From: Siderastrea radians
Lineage: Eukaryota > Cnidaria > Anthozoa > Scleractinia > Rhizangiidae
DNA length: 64,000 nt
Reading direction: 5' to 3'
Assembly: GCA_964017195.1 (NCBI GenBank)
Contig: OZ024890.1
Coordinates: 18,537,201 to 18,601,200, forward strand
Both the position numbers and the translations under genes were made by a program. Shown piece by piece: positions 52,401-63,924 of the stretch. The notes below the pieces were generated by a model, which saw only the letters and a program-made list of their open reading frames with translations, had not been told where the DNA came from and did not search any database. Position 1 is the first letter of the stretch; each line of letters begins with the position of its first letter.

Positions 52401-55400
52401 ACGGGTAAAATTCTAACGGATAGAAAACGGCTTTTTAAGCGTTCTAACGGTTTGCAAAAGCATTCTAACGGTTAGCTCAAACCGTTAAACGCTTCGGCAA
52501 AGTCATCTAACGGATGGCTCAAACCGTTTAACGCTTTGACAATTTAAGCTAACGGATGGCTCGAAGCGTTAAACGCTTTGGCAATTTAGGCTAACGGATG
52601 GCCTTAACGGTTTAACGGTTAAGTGGGAACAATGCTAACGGATAATCTGAAAAGCGTTAAACGTTTATCGAAATTTGTACTGGCACGTAGCTAGTGGCCG
52701 GCCTTTAACCCATGAAATACGCATTTGAACGAGTCAGCAAAATAAGCTTACATGTAAAAGTGCGAACAGCTCCAAGAAGTTAAGCGAGCACACATTTGAT
52801 ATCTTTTAAAATGTGTAATTATCATCAAGATAGGAAACTAAACACGCTAACTAACTGGTTAGCTTACTTGAATGGTCCGTAAGAAACTCAGATAAAAGAG
52901 ACAACCGGTTTCTCTCACACTACAGAGATCGGAAGGTTTGGACTTCTTGGCCAGTAGTTCCATCAAGAAAGCGGAATTTTCCGCCGCGGTTTCGAAAACA
53001 TAAAACCACTGGACCAAGAACGAGTGAAAACTAAACGAATCATCTGAAAAAACGACTTAAATTCGAAAGAAAAAGACATACAAACATGAATAAGAACGAA
53101 ACGACTTGAGGCCGAGCGATATGAAAACAACACGAAGGCCGAGCGCCATGAAAAACAACAAATGTCACGTGAACAAATTCATGCTAATCCACACGTGTGC
53201 AAACACGTGATGGCGGGAGCTCGGGATAAAGCTGAAAAGCCGCTGAAAAACTTTACGAACAAAAGAATAATATGCATAATCACTGACTTGTAAAATCTCA
53301 CGAGACTACTACACATTACAGATCGTCTACAGTTACTTTCGGCAAATTTGCGTATGATTTTGGGTAAACATTTTAATTCTGATTTGCTAATTGGGGGCGT
53401 CGGGTCATGATTATTTTACATTTGACAAAAGTAAAAGAACAAGCCATGAAATCCATGAACCTCTTTATTGACATAATGATAACTAAAATTTTACAAAACA
53501 AAAATAATGCTATCACAAGATTACAACCTTAGCCCTCCCTAGCGACAGAAAATTTACTGGCACGACACCTAGCGTTTATTTTTCCTTTAATGAACCTCCA
53601 GGTTTTTTCCTTTTCCGCCGGAGATTCGACAGGAAATTTACTAAAAACTAAAACTTTAAGCGAGTTTAATTTTGTTATGTCTAAACTTCCTTTGTTGTGG
53701 CTTCCTTCCGTGTTGCTGGTACCGAGTTCTTGTCTAGTGAAGAAGTAGGGAAGCAGCTTCACTGCACATCTGTGTGGTTCTTTCTCTGACTCCAGGACTG
53801 ACTGCACACCTTTGACTTTCCTTGGGGTCACACAGGTACGGACAACTTCTTCGCTGATTGGTACAGGGCTTGCCATGGCACTTGACGTACTGCAAGAGGC
53901 AGGTGTCAGCGGCACTGATGGCGGTATTGGAGATGGACTGCATTCAACAGAGCTGAGGTCTGAGTGGTTAATGAGAAAAGAGCTGCGGTGTCTATGGTCT
54001 GAAGGTCTGATGGCAACTCTTCTGTCGCTCTCGAGCCAGTCATCGTATCAGGTTGATTACCACTGAACTATGAATAAAAAGAAATGCGAGACTCAAAAAC
54101 TGAACCGAGCGGAACTTAGAGATTTTAACGATAATTGTTGGGAGATTACTTTAATTTTGACTTGAGACTACACCGACAGTAGATGTAAGGTTTTGCCTAG
54201 AATTGATGGAAGATAACTACGAAGAGATAATTTTTTTTATTTGAGACTACTCCGAACGAAGCTTAGAGGTCTTAGACGCTTTGACGAGAATCGGTGGAAA
54301 ATCTTTCGCAAAGTGAACAAAACAGAGAACAAACTTACCAAAGTACAATTCGTGGATGCTAGGTTCTCCAGTGACTCCAGTCGCTGCTCTATCCTACTCA
54401 GTGCTTTTGACATGTTCTCCTCCATCCCTGCGAGGGAATCCTCTACATGCTCCATCATCTACAGGAAAAAAAGGGAGGTCAGCACACTGTGTTGAGATAA
54501 ACAGAAGAGTAGAAGAGGACTTTGCATTTCTTAAAGCAGCGATTAAATTGGCGGCAATTAGAAGACGCTAATAATTATATTACACTGTTCAATTGTGCAC
54601 GAACTTTTGTGCTTACCTTAGACATGGTTTCTTGCATTTTCTGTTGACTTCTAATAGCGACAGCATTGGCTTGCTGCAGATCTCGAAGCTGATCTTTTAA
54701 AGCTGTGCACTCTTTGTTTCTGGCATTTAACAGCTGTCTGATGGAGTCAATTTCCCGCTGCTCCTCCTTGTCCACGTGGGGTGTATTGGTTCCGACTTCA
54801 GTACTGTCAAGCCTAATCTTCTTGGCTGCTCGATTGGATGCCCACTCGGCTTCTCGTACCCGCTGTTCTGCCAGGAAGTCTTCGTAGGGGTCTGTTTGTC
54901 TCGGCTGACGATCAGATGGTCCTGGCTCGTCGGCTTTCTCTCTCGGCTGATGATCGGATCGTCCTGGCTCGTCGGTTCTCTCTCTCGCATGGTTGACAGA
55001 TTGGCACTGAGTTCTTTTCACTAGAAATCAAAACGATACAAACTTTATTAGTTAAATGATAAGTATCATGGAGTTCGTATACGTAAAAAAAAGAGTTCAG
55101 GCTTCAACTACTTCGGTATTGTACCATCTTGTTCCAAATTTAACTTTAACAGCGTCTCTAGGCTGAAGAGGAGCCAGTGTGTCGGTGTCATCGCCAGTAG
55201 CCTTGATCTCTTTCCTTTTTGGCCAGTGGGGGTGATCGCACCACCCATCAGAAGTTTTCCAAATAACTTTAACTTTTGCATTGACAGACATGTCTAATTT
55301 GATTGTACGATAATTCTTACAAGCTTCTTGTCTAGCAATTGACAAATAATCAATTTACCATGCGTGGCAAATACGTGTGCTGAGATGGACCTCTTAGGAA

Positions 55401-57166
55401 ACAGCGTTTTTTTCCTCATTAAAATGAATAATCAATAATGAGGATCGAAATGCGCCAATCACAACCAATCAACAACTTATGGCGAATTAATAAACGAAAT
55501 GGACCGCCGAGGGAACAGCTTAGAAATACGCCAACAACAGCCTACCAACAACTTACTTACTTTGATTTCACTTGTTGAGTTAAAAAAGAAAACTTTCTAT
55601 CATACCTTCATTGTAATGTTTGAGGTGTTCTCGCCGAATCTCTTGTTTCTGTCATATTAAATAAAAGCTCGAAGAAATAACTGGCACCTTTGTCGCACAT
55701 CTCGTGCATACGCTTTCACTTTTCGCCAATTTGCCTTTGTGGACGTCACAACTTTGTCGCGTGCGACTTGCTTACATAACGCAAGCAGCGCGTGCTGCAA
55801 AAGCCACATATAGCAGTCGTCTGTAATAAAAACATGAAATACAACAGTGATGTTTTAATGCCACTTTTATTTACTTACACATGAAGGAAAGAAGAGGTAA
55901 CAATTTAGGCCTCTATTTTCGTTTTCCAGTTATTTACAATAATCAATTAAAACTTATTCATAAACAGTTTATAAGATCAAGGTGCGGGAGCTACCAAGTC
56001 CTCTGTGCCGGGTTTACAAAATTGTCTTATCTCCTGGTACAGATAGTTCTTACGCTCTTGAGTGAGACCATCGGGTCTGATCGTGGGTGGAAGGACTGAA
56101 GAAGGAGGAAGAATCACTTGATCCTTTAACAACATAAACGTTTGTTCCGGGCTTGTGACGAACTCTTTGCAGAATACTACTCCAGGACTGTCCTTTGAAA
56201 ATCGAAAATGATGGTATTTCTTAATATTTGGGATCTTCTTGAAGTACCTTTCCAGAAAGGCAGCCCAGTTGTACACGGGAACGACTACTCTTCCATCATG
56301 GGTTCCTACGAGTTGTGCTTTGTTGACACCAACACTGCTCGAGTTTTCCACAAGGCGTGTGAGTTCATACAGGGATGAGACGTAGGTGACCTTATAGGCT
56401 TTCTTGATGATCCCAAAGCAACGGTCTGGGCCAAATTTAGTATGCCCAGCAATAAGAAACGAGTAAAGAATTGTATTATGAAGGTTCAGTAAAGTTCTCC
56501 GTGCTAAATACCACAGGAAATAATTGTTTTTATTTTGTCCAGCGCAGTTATCGGCGTTTAGATGTGCGTCGGTCTCCCCTAATCCATGATGCGCAAAATA
56601 GTAATGTACGTAACTAATTGTCGCATTCGCTCCTTTCCCAGCCGAAGCAGCTTCGTCAATCAATAAATTGACCTGTTGTGGAATTGCCTCACACATAACT
56701 CCAAAAATCCCGCATTTTCGGGGAGTTTTAAAATAAATAGGTCCCGGTTGCAAGGGATTGCTTGGGAAGTGTACTTGTTGAGCATAGTCAAATGAGTAAT
56801 GCATCGTGGCCTTCAATGAACAGGCATTTGGATTTGCACGATTCAAAGCTACGTCTGCTCCCATTGATTCTAGTGTTTTCTGAGAGTTCGTGCAAGAGTT
56901 CCTGTAAAATTCTCTTTCAGCTTGCGCACAGTTTATGTGATCCTGATGAGTCCTGATACATTCCGCTTTTTCACGTTCCGAAAAATTAGCAGCTCATTGA
57001 AGTTTGTTAGTGTTTTGTTGACAGGTCATACAAAGATCTGACATCGGCTTTGAGACAACTACGTCAGGGTAAAAACGGTTTGATCTAACGCTATAAACGC
57101 TTTGCATGAAGCGTTTTAACGGAATGCTAGCGGATTACTAATGCTTTCAGCCATTTAACGGATAAG

Positions 57167-57201
<35 letters not shown>

Positions 57202-60200
57202 ATCCCGTAGATGGAGAAATGAATATGAATATATGAAATAACCATGTATTTGAACTGCGGATAAAGATAGAATCATATGAAGATCATCGCAGTGAAGGTG
57301 TTTCAACTTAAGCAGTTGAAAAGAAGAAACCTGAAAAAATTCAGACTTGAACGGGCATCGAACCCATGACCTCTGCGATACCGGTGCAGCGCTCTAACCA
57401 ACTGAGCTATCAAGCCTGCGATGATCTTCATATAATTCTATCTTTATCCGCAGTTCAAATAATGGTTATTTCATATATTCATATTCATTTCTCCATCTAA
57501 GGGATAAATACGAACTCACAATTGACCAGCTCCCAGTTTGCTTGATAGCTCAGTTGGTTAGAGCACTGCACCTTGAAACACCTTGAAACACCTTCACTGC
57601 AATGATCTTCATATAATTCTATCTTTATCCGCAGTTCAAATGTATGGTTATTTCATATATTCATATTCAATGAGGGTAGTATAGCTTTGTTATTTAGGAC
57701 TATCTTACGCCACTGAAACTCATGTTTCCTGTTGTCTGTTGCTACCAATGGCAAGGATAGAAATGGATTGAAACTTGAAAAAATTGGGCCAATGTTTTCA
57801 AGTTTTGATGCCATGTTCTCAAAAATCACCAAAAAATTATTATGGTTACCTCTCCCGGACAAAATTCATTTGATATCTTTCTCATAGATTTACAGGAGCA
57901 CTTTGTGCATGGGTAAAGAAGGCACTAGGTAACGATTTTAGCATAGAACTGACCTAAACTAGCAAAATCCTCGTGACGTAGCCCCTTGACAGCTCAAGAC
58001 TAATTCAAGAGTACAGTTTCTCTGAAAGCAATGGATTTTCTCATTGTTTCTCCTTGGGGTTGCTAAAGTATGAATTTATTTTGGGTCCTTAGTGAGGGCG
58101 TAGGCCAGTGAATGCTAAATTGATCTATTTTTGAGCTATTTTGTCTACAAAATAGCCTCATAGTCGGCATGCAGCCTCAAGTTTCTGGGAAGGTTGGTTC
58201 TTTGGTTGGTTGGTTGGTTTTTGGGTGGACCATGTTCGGCGTTCCCGATGACTGTCGAATTTTACCGAAAGCCTAGTTGTCGGGGCCGGAATGAAAATGA
58301 GGAAGAGAACGTACGGAAAATTCCCCTACTAAATCCACACGACGAGAGTGTCCGAATTTTAATTGCTAAACGTTGGGTATTTATATATCAAATAGAACTG
58401 GCTGGCTTCCTTGTGGTAGACTTCCTCAGAAAACGAAACGTTAGCACAAACCTGGTTTACACGTAAGCGAAAGCAAGTTCTAGTAAATAATTCGTGGGTT
58501 ATCCGATATTTATGATGTTCGGTCTAAGAAATATTTGTAAGCTTCGTTTGTTTTGGTAGATAAGAAGTGGAACAAATCCTTTGTACGCATGCGTATAACG
58601 TACGTTTGGGGTTACATGGTTCAACTTTAGAGTGTGAGAAATAACGTGACTTCTGTGCAGGGATGTCCCAAAGTAAATGATGGTAAATAGATGGTAGAGA
58701 GCTTGACGATATAAAAAGGGCACAATCGTGAATTTCGAACTAAAATGAATTGTTGTTCGCACCTTTGGTAGGTTTTAAAATTATCGCCCACTCGTTCACT
58801 AGGTCCGACAAGGAAAAAAGTGTATCCCTGCGTGGCATAAACGTTGGTCGTACGTGCGACTAGCTAAGCGCAAAGTTAGAGGCGACTTAACAGAAGAATG
58901 GGGTTCTGGTTAGGCTGTGTGGAGGTAGCGGGATTGTTTGTGCAAAGTTTGAGTGGAAAGAGCAGCACGACAAGGAGCAAATCAAAACAATTATCACTTG
59001 CAATACGAAGACTAACACGCAATAGCTCCATGCAAGACTTGTTTCACAGTTTACAGACACAAAAATCGGTTATCATTTTTCAGATTACAAAAACACATAA
59101 ATTTACTCATTCCCAGCTTCCTTAGTTAAGTTTCTCTCTTTGTGTAATCCACAACTACAGCTGCCACGAAAGCCAGTAAAAAGCGCTGAAGACGAACTTA
59201 TGACAGTCTCGTGACTTGCCATTGAACTTTGTCTCATCACATGTTTGTACGTGACAAAACCCCACTTGTTTACATAAAACAGTAACCTGATCTCACGCTC
59301 AATCAACACATCACGTTCTTTACACGTGAAACGACCCACACTAAACATTTATCACATGACTGCCTGCCCGTGTGGTAAAATCCTGGGGTTCCCCAGGCGG
59401 TAAGTTTTTAATTGTTTACCGCAAGCTACATGTTTTCTTCCATCTCCCAACATAACTCCCTTTTACAACAACTCTGAACTACTATCTATCTAAAGTAATA
59501 TAGCCTTGTAGGTATGAAAATTTCACTTCTGTTTTACCGCTAAACAACCAGATATACAATAACGCTATTAAAGCAAAATTTGACCTTTACCTGATCACAT
59601 GTACTCCACGTGTTAAAATTCACGTTGTTTGCCACACAGGTGAGCCTCTCCATTATTCTCAAATTTGCTCGTTTCAAATTCCAACGATTCGTTCCCCCAT
59701 TTCCACCTGTCTACGTAACAAAACATCCCTTAAAAATGTTTTCACCCAATTTCGCATCTTACTTTCACATCAAAACGCTCATCAAAACAAAATTTATTCG
59801 CTGAACACAACCACTGATTTTTGTGTGGCGTTAGCCGCATGTGCGATGTTTCTGGCTTTTTTGACAGTTTGCTTCGTGACTAGTCACGCAAGACTTGCAT
59901 AGGTCACACAATGGTATGATCTTTTCTAACAAGGCAAGCTTATTACTCGTTTTTAGCCGTATGTTCCAAAATGTGAGTCCGTATGAAATAATGTGAAAAT
60001 AGAACAGAGCTTATTTATTTATATATTTGTCTGAGCACGGAAGTTGCCACGTTCGTCAAGCATGATGTCACGCAAGAAGCGAAGAGACAAGTTAGTACCA
60101 ATGACGGAAGACGTGACTTTCAAGATCGGCTATTCTCTTCTGGTTCAAACATTAAAGAATTACTTTTTGTGACAAGTTACGCTCCCTACTAGATCCAAAA

Positions 60201-63200
60201 TATTTGTTCGTGGAAAAAATCTTTATAATAGAAAGCCACAAATTAAATTTCAATCCGTTGAGGTTACGAGGAACATCTGAGAATGGGCTTCAGAAGGGAC
60301 GTTTTCTATTATTTTGTTTGTCCCATTTCTTAGTGATATGCGTCAGCACGCGACTAATGTGAGAACATTACTCGAACTATCTATCTAACATTCACACTTC
60401 GTCTTACGTAAATTTGCAAAATCAGCCAAAGTGCACGCTTTCCAAACATTTGTTATATTTCGCACGTATCATAACAAGAAAACGTGTTTCTCAACCATAT
60501 TCCGAGAAATCGTCCTGTCAATATGACGGAACTAATCCAAGCCGTGCTCACGGGCACGCTTATCCCAAAAAGTCCAACTTCGCTCTGGTAACTAGGCAAC
60601 AACGTTAATTTTCGACTGGTGTCAGATTTTTTCTCACTTTTGTCTTATTTTGTCGTAATTTGAAGCCACACTTGTACGCATTAGCGTACCATTTATTGAT
60701 CAATCACGTATACGCAATCACTAACATAACCCCATTGGCCGACTCAAACATTGATGTTTGATCATCTTCAAATCTGGGAAAGGCCGGAAACGAGGTTGCA
60801 CAATATTGGACACAGCTCCACTTATAAGGTAAACTCTGTCTAAAAACCAATACTTTTCGAATGCTCAATGCTACTCAAATAAAGAACATCACAACAGTGT
60901 ACCTTCGTACTCGCACGTTCATTCAATAGCCATTTCCGTACCTCTCCTTGACAGCTACAAAATAGCTCACGCACGCTATGCGTGCCTATGTTTTTATTTG
61001 TTTCTACAGGATCAGAAAGCAGAACAAGTCATTGAAGTGAAGCCTTATGGTAGGAACAAATTTTGTGTTGGATGTAAATAATGCATGTACATGTGGGATG
61101 CTACACTATAATAAGTACACTATAATATGCATACATGACCTTGCTAATAGCAGCAGTAATAAAAATTATTTTTCATGTCATTTCACGTCCATGTCTATAC
61201 TGCCATTAAGGATTATTTAGTCTGTGATTTCTTCCCTTGCAGTACTTCCTAAATTTGAAGTTAAAGTAGAGCTGCCTCCATATGTACTTGAAAAAGAAAG
61301 TCGCCTCCATGGCAAAGTGAATGTCAAGTTAGTGTCTGTTCTGTTGTTATCCCATTTCTATTCTTTGGACATCATTTCATAAGGCTGGTTTTCACTAGTG
61401 ACAGAGTCGGAGTCGGAGTCGGAGTCGTAATCAGAAGCATAGAGCATTATGATCTTGACTAGTGAAAATCAAACAACAGAGTCGTAAGAAGAGTTTCCTA
61501 TTGCACTTACGCTTCTGTCACTTACGATCTAGTAAAAACTAAATTGTCGAGTCGTAAGCAGAAGCGGAAGAACTAAACCAATCACAAAGCGCGGGAAGAG
61601 CACTGTGATTGGTTTATCCTTCCACTTCTGCTTCGGACTCCGACTATCTGGTTTTCACTAGATCGTAAGTGATGGAATTGTAAGCGAAGTCGGAAGAAAA
61701 TGGAAACGTTCTGATTCTTCCGACTCCGATTCTGTCGAGCTTATGACTCCGCTTACGACTCCAAGTTTTGATTTTCACTAGGTCATAAGCGCTCTTACGA
61801 CTCCGCTAATGACTCCGACTCCGACTCCGTCACTAGTGAAAACCAGCCTATAGAAACCTTCTCTGAGTACCCTGTTGAGGACTTTTCCTTCCTAGGGTCC
61901 TCTTGTTAGGTCTTTTCCTAGGGCCTTCCCTGCAGGAACTTGCTTGCTAATTGTGTCCTCCCTTTGGCACCTTCTTCTCTTAGGATCATTCTTAGTGACC
62001 CTCTTAGAAACCTTTTCCTGAGGACTAGACCCAGGGTATCTCCTAGCTATAGGGAACTCCTCCAAGAATCTTGCCAAGTGTCTCTGTTAGGACTGGATGT
62101 TGCCTAGAACTTCTCCTTAGGGCCACTCCTATAACCAACTAGAGAGAGAAAACTCCCCAATCCTAGGGACTTCCTAAATAAGGACCTTGCTTTGTGCCAC
62201 TGAAAGGGACCTTCCTTAAGAATTGTTCAGAGCACTTTCTTGTGAACCCCCCTTGTTTACCTTGCCTAGGGCATTTTTGAGATCTACTTCAAGGACCTGT
62301 ATAATTACCCTTCCCAGGGTCCTCCTCTAAAGATGTTGCCCTTTTCAACAGAAGCCTTTTTCGACGAGCTCACCTGTAACTAGGGACCTTTGAGGAGGTT
62401 TCCCCAGAGCCTCACCTTTGGACCTCTGTTGAGCACATTTCTTACACATTGCCTTGCTTACCCAGGGATGTCCCCCAAGGCCATTATCTACCTCCTACAA
62501 GGATCTTCCCATAAAAACTTTTGATGGGAACTCTTTTAGTGTCCTCCCCAAAAGGACCTCCAAGGACCAAGGTGCTTTCCCAGGACCTCTCCTTTTAGGG
62601 ATTTAAATAGATGGACTTTTTATTCTCTTGCTTGATGTCACAGCAGTACTGATAGAAGATTTTTTCCCTTTGAGGTACACCTATGGCAAAGGAGCTAATG
62701 GGAGGGCAAATGTTCAATTGTACTTTTCCTCATATTATTGGGGAAAAAGAAACACGCTGGCAAAAGACATTCCTGTAAGTGCATATTACAATGCATTATT
62801 GTTTATTACAAAATGTAGAGACTACATCAAGTGCATAATTTAAAAACAAGAGTGAAGTGGTTGCAGAAGCACAAGCTAGGGGCTGCACATTTTGTACTTT
62901 TTTAAACTTTTGTCACTGACTATTATTTTACACGTTTATTTTACACATTAAGTGAATACAATAATTGTAACCCATCTCTTGTGTCCTACTGGGCATGAAC
63001 TGTGAAATATTCCACTGTTTGCTACTGAATACATGTTATAGGTCGGTAAATTATGATCGTCCAGGTGAGTGTAGTCCTGAGAAGGACTATTTGTGGTGAC
63101 ATTGACTGATGTTTTCGACAACCTGAGCAGAAGTCATCATCAGAGTCAAGTGAGCTGTGAATCGTCAGTAGATGTTGTAAGTCTCTGTTCGTTGTCCTGA

Positions 63201-63924
63201 TTGGTCAATGATCTCGTGATGTTATTGGTCGTTTGTCACGGCATAACATCACGGCTTAACTGGCAGACAAGCAATAACATCACGAGAACATAGACCAATC
63301 AGGACCTACACTCACCCGGACGATCATAATTTACTCATGGTAAGACTCCTTCGTTCAAACCGTTTACATTGAATACATGTCTTTCCTACATGTTTTTCCT
63401 GTCGTTATTTAAAAGATAATTATTGAATAAATGAGCTCGAGGTTCCACCGACTATACTTTAGTTTGCAATCCAGTGTACGTGTAAATTATAAGTTAAATG
63501 TAAATTAAAGTTAAAATATGTCATATGCATTGAGAGTTGGTTTTGTTCATTGTGGTATTGATGTAGATAGATCTAAGACAAACAATTATACACAGTAATT
63601 ATCTGCTTATCAAAAATAATAGAATAATAATATGGGATTTGTTTTTGTTTTAATTGGCAGGTTGTTAATGGGGAAGGATCTTTTTCTTTTGACAAGAAAT
63701 TTATTCTTCAACTATTTAGACAAACCTTCCAATATGTCCGTGATGCAAACATTCTTTATGGGTCTCACTACCGAGTTGATGTTAATGCAACTTTTCATGA
63801 GGACCTCACTGGAAAAGTTGCCAGTGGCCAGGGGAGTGTTTCTTTTTATGAGACAGATGTGACGCTTAAATTTCCAGATTTCAATCCTGGTTACTTCAAA
63901 CCAGGATTACCCTTCAAGGTTTTG
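43488..63924 (+). CDS. CD109/alpha-2-macroglobulin-family protein, N-terminal part (12 exons, incomplete)
   Basis: Exons 43488-43549, 45462-45631, 46224-46249, 47033-47192, 47920-47972, 48534-48551, 50830-50881, 51864-51940, 61010-61049, 61243-61327, 62675-62774 and 63661-63924 join in frame (369 codons) and the gene continues past the window. Residues 1-16 are a signal peptide (MFVLILVCTALSLTAA). The macroglobulin domains show family hallmarks: YFIVSPSVFRPGQPYKL (MG1), IQTDKAIYKPGQ (127-138, MG2), YVLPKFEV (219-226) and KYTYGKGANG (248-257, MG3), then an MG4-like stretch ending GYFKPGLPFKVL. CD109 fits better than complement C3 at these motifs, but the bait and thioester regions that would decide lie outside. 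Such proteins trap proteases or tag surfaces in innate immunity. Exon 6 is only 18 bases. Confidence 0.9.
43550..45461 (+). other. CD109-like gene intron 1
   Basis: Contains G/C homopolymer patches (around 44655) and AT-rich sequence. No embedded gene or clear element is recognised. Confidence 0.6.
46370..46530 (+). repeat. SINE-like dispersed repeat, second copy
   Basis: CCCATTTATACACCTGGGTA and GACAATGTGGGGTAAAGGTT match the repeat at 28400-28640. In intron 3 of the CD109-like gene. Confidence 0.6.
47309..47735 (-). mobile_element. LINE 3' end (CR1/L2-like) with (AAAT)n tail
   Basis: On the minus strand 47698-47548 encodes LRLPLARTSKYQGSFRYSGA then KIWNTLL and a stop (47548-47550), the usual C-terminal tail of non-LTR reverse transcriptase proteins. 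An in-frame stop upstream shows decay. AAAT/TTTA microsatellites at 47462-47487 and 47309-47360 follow in the 3' direction. Short truncated copy in intron 4. Confidence 0.7.
48534..48551 (+). CDS. 18-nt microexon of the CD109-like gene
   Basis: TTTTTATCAG|ATGACAGTGGATGTTTTG|GTAAGT gives MTVDVL in phase 0. It supplies the beta strand before DPNGNKMAHW of exon 7, which matches the place of similar strands in CD109-family proteins. Confidence 0.75.
48801..50197. mobile_element. 1397-bp inverted-repeat element with internal minisatellite
   Basis: CAGGGCTCGAGACTAAC and its complement GTTAGTCTCGAGCCCTG form the ends, with GAGGGC duplicated at 48795-48800 and 50198-50203. CAGGG ends recall hAT elements, but the visible duplication is 6 rather than 8 bases. 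The interior (about 49000-49700) is a degenerate ~60-base tandem repeat (variants of GTCTTGTCTTCTCAACGTTT plus CTCC.TACGTTCGTACGATA). No transposase. In intron 6. Confidence 0.75.
50900..51124. mobile_element. 225-bp near-perfect foldback MITE
   Basis: AGCAGCCTTCACATGCCAAAC and the rest of the left half pair with the right half over roughly 110 bases, so almost the whole element is a hairpin. TTA flanks both ends (50897-50899, 51125-51127), as in PIF/Harbinger elements. In intron 7. Confidence 0.8.
51410..51510. repeat. ~100-bp inverted repeat
   Basis: ATCCTTGGTTCAATTTTTAT at the left is mirrored by AATAATTGAACCAAGGAT at the right, with TTTCCTTTGTTT/AAACAAAGGAAA inside. Small MITE-like hairpin in intron 8. 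Confidence 0.65.
52178..52322 (-). repeat. tRNA-Thr-derived SINE, copy A
   Basis: The minus strand reads GGCTTGATAGCTCAGTTGGT, an anticodon-like AGT, and GGTCATGGGTTCGATGCCCG, then a tail GAATTTTTTCAGGTTTCTTC...AAACACCTTCACTGCGATG. A and B boxes are intact, but the anticodon stem has a mismatch and U33 is C, so it is not a functional tRNA gene. Confidence 0.75.
53529..55020 (-). CDS. BEN-domain protein of the transposon (coiled coil plus BEN)
   Basis: Minus-strand exons 55020-54617 and 54458-54339 join in phase 0. They encode a charged leader with repeats (REKADEPGPSDRQPR), then coiled coil (IDSIRQLLNARNKECTALKD; MSKALSRIEQRLESLENLAS). The terminal exon, ending at 53529, encodes a BEN domain: KLLPYFFTRQELGTSNTEGS, SLDITKLNSLKVLVFSKFP, TWRFIKGKINARCRASK. 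Its 5' border is unresolved because the obvious acceptor at about 54065 is followed by a stop in the BEN frame. An upstream frame (55291-55097, KVKVIWKTSDGW...TRWYNTEVVEA) may be a first exon but does not join in phase. AATAAA lies near 53470. BEN domains bind DNA or protein; here probably accessory to transposition. Confidence 0.6.
55977..57049 (-). pseudogene. DUF7869-like transposon protein, N-terminally truncated with one internal stop
   Basis: The long frame (56864-55977, 295 aa from its first Met) contains FDYAQQVHFPSNPLQPGPIYF, HHGLGETDAHLNADNCAGQN, AGHTKFGPDRCFGIIKKAY and AQLVGTHDGRVVVPVYNW. I recall these from a multi-copy family of cnidarian and fish proteins, which I believe is DUF7869; the conserved Asp/His pattern suggests an RNase-H-like nuclease fold. 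Coding similarity extends upstream (FSEREKAECIRTHQDH) through an in-frame TGA at 56996-56994 to DLCMTCQQNTNKLQ. It stops at the subterminal repeats, so any earlier exons are gone. Likely the transposase or its relic, not proven. Confidence 0.65.
57225..57660. repeat. Nested tRNA-Thr SINE copies B (-) and C (+, truncated)
   Basis: Copy B (about 57418-57280, minus) repeats the tRNA-like head with anticodon-like GGT and the CTTCACTGCGATGATCTTCA tail. Copy C (57540-57660, plus) has the head CTTGATAGCTCAGTTGGTTA joined to the tail after an internal deletion. Tail sequences (TATCTTTATCCGCAGTTC, ATATTCATATTCATTTCTCC) appear on both strands. Confidence 0.7.
57661..61009 (+). other. Remainder of CD109-like intron 8
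   Basis: No gene or clear element recognised. A short GGTT microsatellite lies near 58200. Frames such as 59610-59804 and 60414-60608 carry no motifs. Confidence 0.55.
61382..61849. mobile_element. ~468-bp foldback element rich in GAGTCG/CGACTC
   Basis: AGGCTGGTTTTCACTAGTGA and its complement form the ends, with ATA on both sides. The arms contain tandem GGAGTC/GACTCC hexamers and repeated TTTTCACTAG blocks. In intron 10 of the CD109-like gene. Confidence 0.7.
61855..62600. repeat. Degenerate minisatellite of CCTAGGGACCTT-like units
   Basis: About 750 bases of short variants of CCTAGGG(A/T)CCTT, TCCTCT and AGGACCTT at roughly 18-25-base spacing, almost free of other sequence. No coding signal. 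Confidence 0.55.
63047..63333. mobile_element. 287-bp foldback MITE
   Basis: TAAATTATGATCGTCCAGGT pairs with ACCCGGACGATCATAATTTA. The second tier GTGTAGTCCTGA pairs with TCAGGACCTACAC, and TAACATCACG occurs inverted inside. Target duplication not clear. In intron 11 of the CD109-like gene. Confidence 0.7.

Larger units (their letters stand above)
52356..57197. mobile_element. 4842-bp DNA transposon encoding DUF7869-like and BEN-domain proteins
   Basis: Inverted termini start GTGACCTCACACGGGAAAAC and match for about 26 bases before one indel. Subterminal regions are arrays of TAACGGAT/ACCGTTAAACGC motifs (52390-52680; 57060-57160). Both genes lie on the minus strand. The unoccupied target can be read from the related repeat at 57480-57540 (TTCGTATTTATCCC). 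It indicates a 4-base duplication, ATTT, with the left copy mutated to ACTT. It sits in intron 8 of the CD109-like gene. Confidence 0.85.

Noticed and set aside
52390..52680. Independent satellite array
   Set aside because: The TAACGGAT/CCGTTAAACGC units are the subterminal repeats of the 4.84-kb transposon and recur at its other end.
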